The notes: generated by a model from the letters alone, not told the origin. A stretch of DNA of 64,000 bases from Castor canadensis (GCF_047511655.1 NC_133399.1:1491333-1555332), one strand, 5' to 3'. Counted from the first letter of the stretch, positions 33,731 to 45,737 are shown. Program-made: numbers and translations.

Positions 33731-34440
33731 GGTTGGGGCAGAAGACAAACATCAAAATGAGTATATTCTTTCTCAAATTTAACCATCTGTTTAAATTACC
33801 CATGATAAAGTATGCTCACAAGAGAATAAATGAAATGTTTGTGGTGAGATTAAGCAATAATAACAGTATAAAATTCCTATTAGTCCTCTTGAAGATTCAT
33901 AACTCAGTCTTGGGCAGTCATTAGATTCTTTTGTGACTTTTCAATAGACACTCTTCATTTCATTTTGCTGCCTTTGAACTTTCCAATAAGTGACTAGTGA
34001 AGGAATTATGAAGAAAAGCATTATGGGTCTGTCTTTCCTCCAGGATACCAAGCACCTTATGCATGGGTGGCAGTGCTCATGGTGGTCAGGATTTTTCAGG
34101 GTTTCTTTCCATTGCTGTGGAAAACAATACATCAGTCTCTGAGGAAAAATGCAGTGTACATTCTCTGGATATTAGGGAAAACTAAATGGACTGTAGACTG
34201 TGGTAAAATTCAAATTAGAGGAAATGGCAGTGGAGGGTTTCAGTGCATCACTCATGCATTAGTTTTTGCTTGTTTGCTATGGTCATCACTTTTTATTTAA
34301 TTGACTCCTCATCCAAGGCCATGGATCTTGTTTCCTATTTCTGCATAAAATACTTATTCATAGAGTTTTATTAGATAAAGTTTATACATGAAAGTAGAAT
34401 ACATGTGTAATTTAAACATGATGATTTGAAGTATATATAC
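33731..34440 (+). repeat. Diverged local duplicate, copy 1
   Basis: Non-coding. Stretches in it recur, in order, at 38330-38490 and 41530-41870: 'aaatgagtatattctttctc', 'gggcagtcattaga', 'cattttgctgcctttg' and 'gtagactgtggtaaaattca' each have diverged partners there. No exon recognised. Confidence 0.55.
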
Positions 34441-34645
34441 TTGGTTTTTTCTCCTTTTTTGTGGTACTTGGGCTTGAACTCAGGGCCTTCACCTTGAGCC
34501 ACTCCACCAGTCCTATTTTTGTGAAGGGTTTTTTGAGATAGGATCTCTAAAACTATTTGCCCTGGCTGCCTTCAAGCCACTATCTTCCTGATCTCTGCCT
34601 CCTGAGTAGCTAGGATTATAGGAGTGAGCCACCTGTGCCTGGCCT
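34441..34645 (-). repeat. Composite SINE
   Basis: Reverse-oriented full-length copy: 'tggtacttgggcttgaactc', 'ttgagccactccaccagtcc', 'ttttttgagataggatctct', 'ctgcctcctgagtagctagg' and 'gagtgagccacctgtgcctg'. Confidence 0.85.
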
Positions 34646-34869
34646 CATGCTTGTTAAATGTGTGAATTGAGGTAATTAGCACATGCTTAACATACCTATC
34701 TTTTTTTTTGGTGAAATCACATAAATTCCTATCCTATCACAATTTTCCAGAACACAATAAAATATTGTAAACTATAATCACCCTTTTGTGTAAAAGATCC
34801 AGTGAGCTCATTTCTCCTAACCAACAGGAATTTTGATTCCTTAAAGGTTATCTCTGCATGCCCTCAGCC
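34646..34869. other. Unassigned spacer
   Basis: AT-rich sequence between SINEs; nothing recognised. Confidence 0.35.
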
Positions 34870-35290
34870 ATGTTTTCCTTTTTTGGTAGTACTGAGGTTT
34901 GACCTCTGGCCTCACAGTTGGCAGGCACTCTATCACTTGAGTCACTCCACCAGCCCTGTTTTGGGTTAGGTATTTTCTTCTTTTTTGGAGTACTGGGGCT
35001 TGAACCAGGGCCTTCACCTGAAGCCACTCTGCCAGCCCTTTTTTTGTGTGTGTGATGGGTATTTTCAAGATAGGGTCTTGAAAACTATTTGCCTGGGCTG
35101 ATTTCAAACTGTAATCCCCCTGATCTCTGCCTCCTCAGTAGCTAGCACTACAGGTGTGAGCCACCTGCACCCGACCTGGGTTGCGTATTTTCTGGATAGG
35201 GTCTCGAGAACTATTTGCTTGTGGCTGGCTTCAAACCACTATCTTTCTGATTTCTGCCTCCTGAGTGGCTAGAATTATATTCATAACCAA
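34870..35290 (-). repeat. Cluster of reverse-oriented composite SINEs
   Basis: Three overlapping or nested copies: a tRNA half at about 34885-34960, a full copy at about 34985-35175 and a B1-like half at about 35176-35285. Repeated 'ctctgcctcct.agtagcta' style blocks mark each copy. Confidence 0.8.
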
Positions 35291-35640
35291 CTGAGACCCA
35301 GCTAGGAACTTATTTTCTAATAGATCATGTCACTCTGCTTTTAATTGGTGTATTCAGATAATTCATATTTAAAGTGATTATTGATACATTTGGAGTAATA
35401 GGTTCCACTTTGTTAGTATTTTCTGTTTAGGTTTTTCTTTTTCCAACTTCCTGTTTTCTGCTGTTTTTGTTTGTTGTGGGTTTTTTTTTGTGCTTTCCAT
35501 CTTCCTTTTTTTTCTGCCTTCTCATTTAATGTGGACCTTTTGACATTTTTGTCTAATTCTATTTTCTCTCTTCTACTAGCATATCATTGCAATTTTGGCA
35601 AAGTTTATCTATTCAAATAAAAAAGTTGTGGAGCTATGTG
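35291..35640 (-). mobile_element. Ancient L1 fragment (ORF2 endonuclease-RT region)
   Basis: 'gcttttaattggtgtattca' and 'attcatatttaaagtgatta' followed by T-rich 'ttctgttt', 'ttctgccttctcatttaatg' are typical of old mammalian L1 on the minus strand. Too decayed to translate. Confidence 0.6.
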
Positions 35641-35799
35641 TAGGACCTGCTAAAACTGCAAATCAGGAATAAGGAAAAGAAAGATTTTGTTACACCAACA
35701 TTTAATTCTTTCTTACCGCTCTTTTATGTATCCCAGTTCTTAATTTTGACCTATTTCCTTCTTTTTTAGAGAACTTTCTTCACAAATTTATGCAGTTAT
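35641..35799. other. Unassigned spacer
   Basis: Nothing recognised. Confidence 0.3.
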
Positions 35800-35870
35800 A
35801 GGGCTGGCCTCATAGCTCAAGTGCAGAGCATTTGCCTAGAAAATCCGTGAACCACCAAAAAAATTCATGC
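35800..35870 (+). repeat. tRNA-derived SINE piece
   Basis: 'gggctggcctcatagctcaa', 'gcagagcatttgcctag' and 'gtgaaccacc' then A-rich; a degraded tRNA-derived half. Confidence 0.6.
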
Positions 35871-36035
35871 AGCGCTTATATAGTGGTGACCCATTCTGTT
35901 CACTGGAATTTTTATTTTCTTTTTCAGTTTGCATAAGTTAAATCACTTCAGATTCATGTTATTTGATTCATTGTTCTGTCACTCAGTCACAATTAATTAC
36001 CTATAGTGACAGTCCCATTTACCTTGAATTTTGAA

Positions 36036-36354
36036 CCTGCACAATTTCTTTTTTTTTTTGTATTGGGTATTTTTATTTATTTATTTTTAAATTATTCATA
36101 TGTGCATACAATGCTTCGGTCATTTCTCCCCCCTGCCCCCACCCCCTCCCTTACCACCCACTCCGCCCCCTCCCTCTCCCTCCCACCCCCTCGCTACCAG
36201 GCAGAAACTATTTTGCACTTATCTCTAGTTTTGTTGTAGAGAGAGTATAAGCAATAAATAGGAAGGAACAAGGGTTTTTGCTAGTTGAGATAAGGATAGC
36301 TATACAGGGAGTTGACTCACATTAATTTCCTGTGCATGTGCCTGCACAATTTCT
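36036..36354 (-). mobile_element. Very short L1 insertion with perfect target duplication
   Basis: A 291-base insert (36050-36340) flanked by the 14-base direct repeat CCTGCACAATTTCT at 36036-36049 and 36341-36354. It begins with a T-run (the tail, so the insert is on the minus strand) and consists of the L1 3' UTR with its C-rich tract ('ccccctgcccccaccccctc' region). It parallels 38510-38760 closely, so both come from the same L1 family. Confidence 0.93.
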
Positions 36355-36794
36355 ATATGGTCCTTTTGAAAATTTCTAATTTGTTGGCATTACTTTATTC
36401 ACACATATTTATTCCTGGTTTTCTACAGTTCTTTCACCATGGTTTCCTGTACCCTTGTGATCATAGGCGGTTACCTCTAAGCCTTTGTCTAGTGAGTTCT
36501 GTGTCAGGTGTTTCTCAGAAATGGTGTCAGTCAGTCAATTCATTTTTATCCTATGAAGAACTGTATTTTACACACTGTATTTTGTATGATTTCTTTTCAT
36601 TGTTGTGGAAAAGTGAACATTTGAGTAGTTCAATGGAGTAACTTTGGAAATCAGATTTTCCTTCTTTTCTCTTTTTGAGGCACCATAATTAGAGGGGTTT
36701 ACAGTTGAGTTTTTCCTCTTGTCCCCAAATGTTGGCTCTGAAAATCTGTCAGCTGGATAGCCTTTTCTGGGGGAAGGAGATTGTTTCTTGGTGT
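36355..36794. other. Unassigned sequence
   Basis: Non-coding in appearance; short open frames here show no family features. Confidence 0.35.
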
Positions 36795-36890
36795 TTTTGT
36801 TTTGTTTTGTTTTGATATTGGGTATTAGGTTATGGTCTTGCACTTGATAGGCTTTTGCTCTACGGTTAGAGCTACCTCTTCACACCTGCA
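36795..36890 (-). repeat. SINE remnant (tRNA half)
   Basis: 'ttgatattgggtattaggtt' and 'ggttagagctacctcttcac' resemble the reverse complement of the tRNA-derived half, decayed. Confidence 0.45.
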
Positions 36891-36944
36891 AAATACTTTT
36901 AAAGACAGTTATTTTTAAACCCAATTTATTCAAACTTGGCTTCC

Positions 36945-36964
36945 CCCCCCCACCACACACACAC
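36945..36964. repeat. Short C/CA simple repeat
   Basis: A poly-C run joined to a (CA) run, in otherwise unassigned sequence that extends to about 37280. Confidence 0.8.
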
Positions 36965-37279
36965 TTTTGGAAGAAGGATGTGAATTTTCAGAAATTGTTC
37001 TTGTGAGGGAGCTTAGTAAGATTCACATTGATAGGACACAAAATTCTAGGGCCTGTACGAACTGGACCCTGTAGAGGTTTGCTCTCTCAACCTTCTCTTT
37101 TCTCTTCTTTCAGAAATTCCTGGCATACACCTTTGGTTGTTCTGCCTTTGTTGTGCTTACGTGTTTGTGTTGGAATGAGCTCTGCCTCTGTGGGTCTCCC
37201 TCTGTGGTTCTCCAGTGTGGACAGTGGGTTCCCTGTTGGCATTTGTTCTCTGAGTCTAAAAAGTTTCTGATTTTGCAAG
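36965..37279. other. Unassigned sequence
   Basis: No exon or repeat identified. A phrase such as 'gggcctgtacgaactggacc' has no known match to me. Confidence 0.35.
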
Positions 37280-37495
37280 GTGCCAGTAGCTCAAGCCTGT
37301 AATCCTAGCTTTGGGAGACTAAGATCGGGAGCATATTGATTTCGAGGTCAGCCTGAGCAAATAGATGAGGACATCCCATTTCCAGAATAATAAGAACAAA
37401 ATGGACTCTAGGCATATCTCAAATGGAAGAGTGCCTGCTTTGCAAGTGCAAAGCCCTGCGTTCACACACCAGTACCACTCCAAAAAACAGTTTCT
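37280..37495 (+). repeat. Composite SINE
   Basis: 'ggtgccagtagctcaagcct', 'gtaatcctagctttgggaga', 'catatctcaaatggaagagt' and 'cacaccagtaccac'. Somewhat decayed. Confidence 0.75.
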
Positions 37496-37814
37496 AATTT
37501 CAAATTTCATATCTTTTTTGTTGTGTCAGTTGGACTGTTCCCTTCTATTTTCTTCTGTGTTGGGCTAGAAACTGGATGTATGTGACGCCTATTTTTTGAT
37601 GTTTGCCCACTGAGCTCCCTCAGTACTCTTCCTTATTTCCCACAGCAGTGTAAAGTGATCCAAACCCTGGGGTACCCCTTCTTTTGCAGCTGGCTGTAGA
37701 ATGAAGCCCCCCAAATCTATGGTTCTAGGAGTGAATTCTTACTACAGTTTCCCTGTTTACCTGATAAAGATCCCAGGCTTGACTCCTTTCCTTGCGCTGT
37801 CAAGACACTCACTA
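37496..37814. other. Unassigned sequence
   Basis: Nothing recognised. Confidence 0.3.
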
Positions 37815-38010
37815 TCAACTGGTCACCAGTGGCTCATGCCTATAATCCTAGCTACTCAGGAGGCAGGGATCAGGAGGGTCTCCATTCAACGCCAGCCTGG
37901 GGAAATAGTTTGAGAGACCCTATCTTGAAAAAAACCATCCCAAAAAATGACTGGTGGAGTGGCTCAAGGTGTAGGCCCAAGTTCAAACCCCAGTGCTGAA
38001 AGAAAAAAAC
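37815..38010 (+). repeat. Composite SINE, full length
   Basis: 'tggtcaccagtggctcatgc', 'cctagctactcaggaggcag', 'gagagaccctatcttgaaaa', 'actggtggagtggctcaagg' and 'gttcaaaccccagtgctg'. Confidence 0.88.
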
Positions 38011-38320
38011 CACTATCTGCTTGGGAGCCCTCAATCAAGTGAGTAATGAGTCCTTTTATCCTCAATCTTGGATGACATATTCTTATCATGAATTTGGGAA
38101 CCTCATGTCTGCAGCTGACTGTAGAAGTCTGCACCTTTGCAGAATGTGTAGATCTTGACCACCTCCTTTGGTGGCTTTTCTTGCTCAGCCTTGGTAACCT
38201 GCTGTGCTGCCTGATGGCCAATATTTGCTCTGATTTCTGCTTGCTGGCTTCTGGTATTCTCATGTTACTTTTGCTGCTTTGTTCATTGTTGTGTAGTGTG
38301 TGAATTCCAACTCACATTGT
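38011..38320. other. Unassigned sequence
   Basis: Short open frames on both strands; no recognised family. Contains leucine-rich translation on the plus strand (38088-38303), unconvincing as a gene. Confidence 0.35.
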
Positions 38321-38489
38321 TAGGTTACAAGGAATAGAAACAGAAATGAGTGTGTTCTTTCCCATATTTAATCATTAGCTTAAATTATTCATGAGTATAC
38401 TCTCAAGAGCTGTGGTAATAATTAGTAATAATAGCAATATAAATATACTTGAACTCCTCCTCAGATTACAACAGGGCCATGGCAATCAT
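38321..38489 (+). repeat. Diverged local duplicate, copy 2, left part
   Basis: 'gaaatgagtgtgttctttcc' and 'gccatggcaatcattagacc' parallel 33765-33925. The copy is interrupted by an L1 at 38507-41400 and continues beyond it. Confidence 0.55.
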
Positions 38490-38872
38490 TAGACCTCTGC
38501 TTTTTTTACCTTTTATTATTCATATGTGCATACAAGGCTTGGGTCATTTCTCCCCCCTGCCCCCACCCCCTCCCTTACCACCCACTCCACACCCTCCCTC
38601 TCCCCCCAACCCCCTCAATACCCGGCAGGAACTATTTTGCCCTTATCTCTAATTTTGTTGAAGAGAGAGTATAAGCAATAATAGGAAGGAACAAGGGTTT
38701 TTGCTGGTTGAGATAAGGATAGCTATACAGGGCATTGACTCACATTGATTTCCTGTGCGTGTGTGTTACCTTCTAGGTTAATTCTTCTTGATCTAACCTT
38801 TTCTCTAGTTCCTGATCCCCTTTTCCTATTGGCCTCAGTTGCTTTTAAGATATCTGCTTTAGTTTCTCTGCG

Positions 38873-40492
38873 TTAAGGGCAACAAATGCTAGCTAATTTT
38901 TTAGGTGTCTTACATATCCTCACCCCTCCCTTGTGTGCTCTCGCTTTTATCATGTGCTCAAAGTCCAATCCCCTTGTTGTGTTTGCCCTTGATCTAATGT
39001 CCACATAAAGGGAGAACATACAATTTTTGGTCTTTTGGGCCAGGCTAACCTCACTCAGAATGATGTTCTCTAATTCCATCCATTTACCAGCAAATGATAA
39101 CATTTCGTTCTTCTTCATGGCGGCATAAAATTCCATTGTGTATAGATACCACATTTTCTTAATCCATTCGTCAGTGCTGGGGCATCTTGGCTGTTTCCAT
39201 AACTTGGCTATTGTGAATAGTGCTGCAATAAACATGGGTGTGCAGGTGCCTCTGGAGTAAGCTGTGTCACAGTCTTTTGGGTATATCCCCAAGAGTGGTA
39301 TTGCTGGATCAAATGGTAGATCGATGTCCAGCTTTTTAAGTAGCCTCCAAATTTTTTTCCAGAGTGGTTGTACTAGTTTACATTCCCACCAGCAGTGTAA
39401 GAGGGTTCCTTTCTCCCCGCATCCTCGCCAACACCTGTTGTTGGTGGTGTTGCAAATGATGGCTGTTCTAACAGGGGTGAGGTGGAATCTTAGTGTGGTT
39501 TTAATTTCCACTTCCTTTATTGCTAGAGATGGTGAGCATTTTTTCATGTGTTTTTTGGCCATTTGAATTTCTTCTTTTGAGAAAGTTCTGTTTAGTTCAC
39601 TTGCCCATTTCTTTATTGGTTCATTAGTTTTGGGAGAATTTAGTTTTTTAAGTTCCCTATATATTCTGGTTATCAGTCCTTTGTCTGATGTATAGCTGGT
39701 AAATATTTTCTCCCACTCTGTGGGTGTTCTCTTCAGTTTAGAGACCATTTCTTTTGATGAACAGAAGCTTTTTAGCTTTATGAGGTCCCATTTATCTATG
39801 CTATCTCTTAGTTGTTGTACTGCTGGGGTTTCATTGAGAAAGTTCTTACCTATACCTACTAACTCCAGAGTATTTCCTACTCTTTCCTGTATCAACTTTA
39901 GAGTTTGTGGTCTGATATTAAGATCCTTGATCCATTTTGAGTTAATCTTGGTATAGGGTGATATACATGGATCTAGTTTCAGTTTTTTGCAGACTGCTAA
40001 CCAGTTTTCCCAGCAGTTTTTGTTGAAGAGGCTGCTATTTCTCCATCGTATATTTTTAGCTCCTTTGTCAAAGACAAGTTGGTTACAGTTGTGTGGCTTC
40101 ATATCTGGATCCTCTATTCTGTTCCACTGGTCTTCATGTCTGTTTTTGTGCCAGTACCATGCTGTTTTTATCATTATTGCTTTGTAATATAGTTTGAAGT
40201 CAGGTATTGTGATATCTCCTGCATTGTTCTTTTGACTCAGTATTGCCTTGGCTATTCGTGGCCTCTCGTATTTCCATATAAATTTCAGGGTAGATTTTTC
40301 AATCTCTTTAATGAATGTCATTGGAATTGTGATGGGAATTGCATTAAACATGTAGATTACTTTTGGGAGTATCGACATTTTTACTATGTTGATTCTACCA
40401 ATCCATGAGCATGGGAGATCTCTCCACTTTCTATAGTCTTCCTCAATCTCTTTCTTCAGAAGTGTATAGTTTTCCTTGTAGAGGTCTTTCAC
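38873..40492 (-). CDS. L1 ORF2p C-terminal half (RT thumb and cysteine domain), partial
   Basis: An unbroken 539-codon minus-strand reading frame from within a truncated L1. It contains [21 protein letters not shown] and [11 protein letters not shown] (after the RT core), [20 protein letters not shown], the long C-terminal segment and a cysteine block reading [18 protein letters not shown] (C-x3-C-x7-H-x4-C, mid to late in the frame), then [19 protein letters not shown] and the terminal LASICCP before a TAA-type end. No endonuclease or catalytic FADD block is included, as these lie to the right in broken frames (about 40513-41400). The stop is at the usual place for this family as judged from the neighbouring L1 copies. 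It has no promoter of its own and is probably not expressed; length shows recent insertion. Confidence 0.9.
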   Translation of the reverse strand: MKDLYKENYTLLKKEIEEDYRKWRDLPCSWIGRINIVKMSILPKVIYMFNAIPITIPMTFIKEIEKSTLKFIWKYERPRIAKAILSQKNNAGDITIPDFKLYYKAIMIKTAWYWHKNRHEDQWNRIEDPDMKPHNCNQLVFDKGAKNIRWRNSSLFNKNCWENWLAVCKKLKLDPCISPYTKINSKWIKDLNIRPQTLKLIQERVGNTLELVGIGKNFLNETPAVQQLRDSIDKWDLIKLKSFCSSKEMVSKLKRTPTEWEKIFTSYTSDKGLITRIYRELKKLNSPKTNEPIKKWASELNRTFSKEEIQMAKKHMKKCSPSLAIKEVEIKTTLRFHLTPVRTAIICNTTNNRCWRGCGEKGTLLHCWWECKLVQPLWKKIWRLLKKLDIDLPFDPAIPLLGIYPKDCDTAYSRGTCTPMFIAALFTIAKLWKQPRCPSTDEWIKKMWYLYTMEFYAAMKKNEMLSFAGKWMELENIILSEVSLAQKTKNCMFSLYVDIRSRANTTRGLDFEHMIKARAHKGGVRICKTPKKLASICCP

Positions 40493-41400
40493 ATCTTTTG
40501 TTAGGTTTACACCTAGGTATTTGATATTTTTGAGGCTATTGTAAATGGAATTGTTTTCATATATTCTTTTTCAGTTTGTTCATTATTAGTGTATAGAAAT
40601 GCTAATGATTTTTCTATGTTGATTTTATATCCTGCTACCTTGCTATAGCTATTGATGATGTCTAGAAGCTTCTGAGTAGAGTTTTTTGGGTCTTTAAGGT
40701 ATAGGATCATGTCATCTGCAAATAGGGATATTTTGACAGTTTCTTTACCTATTTGTGTTCCTTTTATTCCTTCTTCTTGCCTAATTGCTCTGGCTAGGAA
40801 TTCCAGTACTATGTTGAATAGGAGTGGAGATAGTGGGCATCCTTGTCTGGTTCCTGATTTTAGAGGAATGGTTTCAGTTTTTCTCCGTTAAGTATAATGC
40901 TGGCTTTAGGTTTGTCATATATAGCTTTTATAATGTTGAGGAACTTTCCTTCTATTCCTAGTTTTCTTAGAGCTTTTATCATGAAATGATGTTGGATGTT
41001 ATCAAAGGCTTTTTCTGCATCTATTGAGATGATCAAGTGGTTTTTGTCTTTGCTTCTGTTAATGTGGCTTATTACATTTATTGATTTTCATATGTTGAAC
41101 CACCCCTGCATCCCTGGGATGAAGCCGACTTGGTCGTGGTGAATAATCTTTTTGATGTGTTGTTGAATTTGGTTTGCCATTATTTTATTGAGGATTTTTG
41201 CGTCAATGTTCATTAAGGAGATTGGCCTATAGTTCTCCTTTTTGGAGGTGTCTTTGCCTGGTTTTGGGATAAGTGTAATAGTGGCTTCATAAAATGTGTT
41301 AGGCAGTTTTCCTTCCCTTTCTATTTCATGGAACAGTTTAAGGAGGATTGGTATCAGTTCTTCTTTAAAGGTCTGATAGAATTCAGCAGAGAATCCATCA
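40493..41400 (-). pseudogene. L1 ORF2 upstream part (RT core), frame-broken
   Basis: Continues the same ORF2 in other frames. 40513-40710 encodes [29 protein letters not shown]. 'catctgcaaatagggatatt' near 40715-40735 is the reverse of the catalytic FADD-type block with the start altered. 'tggttgaaccacccctgcatccctgggatgaa' type sequence near 41090-41125 is the FIPGMQG region, and the piece ends at the DGFSAEF region near 41400. At least two frame changes separate these from the 539-codon part. Confidence 0.82.
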
Positions 41401-41417
41401 TAGACCTCTGCTTTTTT

Positions 41418-41530
41418 GCTTTGTTTTGTATTTGGTGGGAGTGGAGAGTGAAGTGAGGGCTTCCTGCTTTCAAGGCAGGCTCTCTTCCACCTCCCAAGTA
41501 GGTAGGATCATATGTGTGAATTTTTTGTAT
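41418..41530 (-). repeat. SINE-like remnant
   Basis: 'gaagtgagggcttcctgctt', 'aggcaggctctcttccacct' and 'cccaagtaggtaggatcata' fit a shortened reverse-oriented SINE. Confidence 0.45.
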
Positions 41531-42110
41531 GTAGTGCTCTTTCAGTTTTGCTGCCTTGGGTGTTTCAATGTGTGAGCATTACACAAGAATTGTGAATGCT
41601 TTCTTTGCCTCAGTAGGTTTCCCACATGCTGGTCTGAGACCAGAGCAACCTATTTCCTCATTCGTTGTGGTGGTCACAGTCTTCAGGCTGTTCTAGTGTT
41701 TGTTTTTAATGGCAGGACAAATAGCCCATGTGTGTTCGGGTACAAATTACAGGACATTCTCCAGACAGTAGAGAAGAATGACTTGTCTGCAGACTGTGGT
41801 GAAGTTGCAATTACAGAAGTGGCAGTAGAGGATATCATAGGTCCTTCATCCCTGCATATTGCTGGTTTCCTTGCTGTGGTATTTGACCCCTATATTCTAT
41901 GTGGTTATTTCCCCAATCAATGACTTCACTCTTGTTTTATATGTCTTTTTATGTGAAGTTATATATTTTATGGTCATTTTCAATGACATGTTGATTCATT
42001 TTTATTCTGTACATCAGTCCCTTTCTGCTATTTGTGTTGTAGATTTTGTTCTACTTTGTTGTTTGCCTTTTACCTGTCTCAGTTTTCTTTTCTTACCAGC
42101 AGATGTTAAT
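41531..42110 (+). repeat. Diverged local duplicate, copy 2, right part
   Basis: 'ctttcagttttgctgccttg' and 'ctgcagactgtggtgaagtt' plus 'aagtggcagtagagg' parallel 33955-33975 and 34190-34235. From about 41880 on the resemblance is lost. No exon recognised. Confidence 0.5.
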
Positions 42111-42395
42111 TGAAGCAATCATTTCCATTGGACATTTATCCAAGTGGCATAGCTGAATTGTATGGTAGTTACATTTGTAGATTTTTGAGGAACCTCCATG
42201 CTTTGTTGTATTGTGGGTAGGGTAATTTCTATTCCCACTATCAGAGTATAAGTGTTCCCTTTTCTTTTGGAGATAATAGCAATTCTAACTGTGGTGTAGT
42301 AGAATATATAGTTTTGATTTCCTCTTCCATGATAGCTAAATATTGCAGATTTCATCATATATTTACTGGCTATTGATACTACTGATTCTCACCTT
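42111..42395 (-). mobile_element. L1 ORF2 3' fragment
   Basis: 'ggcatagctgaattgtatgg', 'gaggaacctccatgctttgt', 'tctattcccactatcagagt' and 'ctaactgtggtgtagtagaa' follow the reverse order of L1 ORF2 C-terminal sequence. Decayed and short. Confidence 0.8.
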
Positions 42396-42604
42396 GCTCC
42401 TCCAGTTTTGGTGAAAGGCCTGAATGACAGGCATGTTGATGGGTCCAGTAGGGTAGGAGTGAGATTGGGTGTGACTGAAGTTGGGGCAATTTCCTCTCAG
42501 TTGCTCCAGTAGTGCTCAATTTGATTACAGGGCCAGAGGTTAATATTAAAAAAAGGAAAAAGAAACAAAGAGAAATAATAATAACACTACAGAGTATAAA
42601 TAGA
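42396..42604. other. Unassigned spacer
   Basis: Nothing recognised; A-rich near 42545-42590. Confidence 0.35.
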
Positions 42605-42805
42605 TGAAGCAGCTAGGCACTGGTGTCTCAACCTGTAATCCTAGTTACTTAGGAGGCAGAGATCAGGAGGATCTTGGCTTGAAGCCAGCCCAAGCATAAT
42701 AGTTCCTGAGACCCTCCCTTGAAAAAACCCTCACAAAAAAGGACTGGTGGAATGGCTCAAGGTGTAGGCCTTGAGTTCATATCCCATACCACACACACAA
42801 AAAAT
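42605..42805 (+). repeat. Composite SINE, full length
   Basis: 'agctaggcactggtgtctca', 'ggaggcagagatcaggagga', 'cctgagaccctcccttgaaa', 'ggactggtggaatggctcaa' and A-rich tail. Confidence 0.88.
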
Positions 42806-43054
42806 GATGAATCAAAAGGTAAAATACAGAATAAATAGGGAAAAATAACATAAATACAAATAATAAAGAGCTAAAATGACAAGTGATGAAAGGTGAACAG
42901 TCTAAAGATATAAGTCTATAATATATTATAACATAATGCATTATACATAATCTATACCTAAAATATATAAAATTATGAAATAAGGTAAAAGAAAAAACTA
43001 TGAGAAAGAAAAAATAGTGATAAAAAAGAATAAAGAGGGGGTTAGAAAACTGAA

Positions 43055-43240
43055 TCAGCTGAGCGCTGGTGGCTTATGCTAGTAATCCTAGCAGAGGACC
43101 AGGAGGATCTTCAAAGCCAGCCTGGGCAAATAGTTCTTGAGACCCTATCTTGAAAAGACCCTTCACAAAAAAGGGCTGGTGAAGTTGCTCAAGGTGAGGC
43201 CCTGGGTTCAAACCGCAGTGCCACCAAAAAACAAAACAAC
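43055..43240 (+). repeat. Composite SINE, full length
   Basis: 'gctgagcgctggtggcttat', 'gaccaggaggatcttcaaag', 'gagaccctatcttgaaaaga', 'gggctggtgaagttgctcaa' and 'gggttcaaaccgcagtgcca'. Confidence 0.88.
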
Positions 43241-43543
43241 CTGAGTCAAAATTCTTCCAAGCAGAAGTGCGCAGGACGACACCTTGCTGGTCTTCTAAGG
43301 TGGGAATTTTCCAGTTGTGGTGAATTGTCTTCATTCACAGCTCCAGCTTGTAATTCCCCATAGCTTCCACTGGAGGCGCTATCACAGACTGCAGGCTGCA
43401 ACCCACCTTCTCAGTGAACATAATAAAGGATATTGACTGCACCAGGGTATTTTTCTCTCGGGAGGCCTTTAGACTTCATGCCCAACTGGCATATGCCATG
43501 CCACATCAAGTGTTTCTCCTGACCATGTTTTCACAAAATAGAC

Positions 43544-43578
<35 letters not shown>

Positions 43579-44569
43579 TATGTATATGTATATATATATA
43601 TATGTATGTATATATCACATACCATGCTAAGTATATTTTCTGTGACATTCCTGTGTACCTAGGGATGTGGCAATGTCCAGACACCCAGGGTATCTCTGGA
43701 ACACTGTGAGGGTGGGGAGAGCAACTGCACCACCTACTTCTGTGTATTGGACCAAATGATTTGCTGGCCCTGATTCAAGCATTTTCCAGGCCTTGCCCTC
43801 TTGAGAAAAAATCCACTGATGTCTCTTCATAGCTCAGATGCCAGGATGACTGAATTTCTGTACTCTCCTCTGTCCTTGTCACAGCCCATGCTCCATACAA
43901 CATGAGACTCTTAAGTATGCCTGTGTCAGAGACACTTCCCAAAGTCACAACTGTGTCATACAGCAACCACCTGTCCAGTCAGTGCCGAAGGGTGTCCATA
44001 GGAACCCTGAGGTGTGATTGTTCTGAGTTTGCTGATGCTCACAGCAGTTTATTCTCTAACAATTGGACCCATCTTAAACATGGCTCCGAGCTACTGCACC
44101 CTGTGGGTTTGCTGAGACACTGAGTAAATTTGGTCTCCAAATTCCTTTGTTGTACAGATTCGAGATCACCTGTTAACTTCAGCTGTTTGTCTGCAAGGTG
44201 CAGCTTGTATACCATCCTGACTCTTAGTCACATTTATTCTCTCAGGGTAGAATCCCCTTCACCCGCCGTGGTTTCAGGTGCCAGGTTGCTCTATAGTAAC
44301 AGTGGCCACCCACAGCCACTCACTCCATGAGCAGTTACATACCTGTTGCATTGTTTCCATCCTGAAGTGGAAAAACTAAAGCAGACCTTTTCCGTTTTGA
44401 CATCCTGAAGCTCTACTTGTAATATCCAAATGTCTAGGTCCATTTTCCCCCTTAATGGAATGAAAGTGGAAAACAGCATCATTTAAAAGTCTTCTGAATT
44501 AAGTTTAGATCTTTCTTCAATACTGTAAGGCTCACCTTTCCTCCTAGAAATTTGTGTGAAATGTTTTAG
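43241..44569 (+). other. Sequence upstream of the KRAB exon; includes a TA/CA microsatellite
   Basis: No exon identified. A (TA)n(CA)n(TA)n simple repeat spans about 43542-43618. If the KRAB exon belongs to a gene, its first exon and promoter could be here or further left, but I see no CpG-dense promoter. Confidence 0.4.
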
Positions 44570-45499
<930 letters not shown>

Positions 45500-45665
45500 T
45501 TATTAGGTTGGGGTTGAAGCCCAAGATATGATCCTGTCCTATGGCATTGCTTGTTGTAAAACAAGTAGCATGAACTGTTTGCCAAGACTGGTCTTGAATC
45601 ACAATCCTCCTGAGCTGTACCTCCTGCTTAGCTAGGAGTATAGGTGAGAGAGACACCAGTGGCTA
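45500..45665 (-). repeat. SINE remnant (B1-like half)
   Basis: 'ggtcttgaatcacaatcctcc', 'tacctcctgcttagctagga' and 'gagagacaccagtggct' fit a reverse-oriented B1-like half. Confidence 0.6.
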
Positions 45666-45737
45666 GCTGAGCATATAACTCTCGAACAATTTTGGGAAGT
45701 TCTGTTCTTCTGTCCCTTGGATCTGGCACTGCCTGTC

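Larger units (their letters stand above)
38490..41417 (-). mobile_element. Young 5'-truncated L1 with 17-base target duplication
   Basis: A 2.9 kb L1 (38507-41400) on the minus strand, flanked by the identical 17-base repeat TAGACCTCTGCTTTTTT at 38490-38506 and 41401-41417. The tail end is at the left, then a C-rich 3' UTR (38550-38625), then ORF2 reading toward higher coordinates. It stops within the 'gatggattctctgctgaatt' region, the 5' truncation point. The long open ORF2 stretch and the perfect duplication mark it as one of the more recent L1 insertions here. It cannot move by itself, as it lacks the 5' end and ORF1. Confidence 0.96.

Noticed and set aside
38088-38303. Leu/Cys-rich 71-codon plus-strand frame as a membrane protein
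   Set aside because: No start context, splice sites or family resemblance, and it is next to SINEs in unassigned sequence.
43414-43684. Tyr/Ile/Cys-rich short proteins on both strands
   Set aside because: They are translations of the TA/CA microsatellite.
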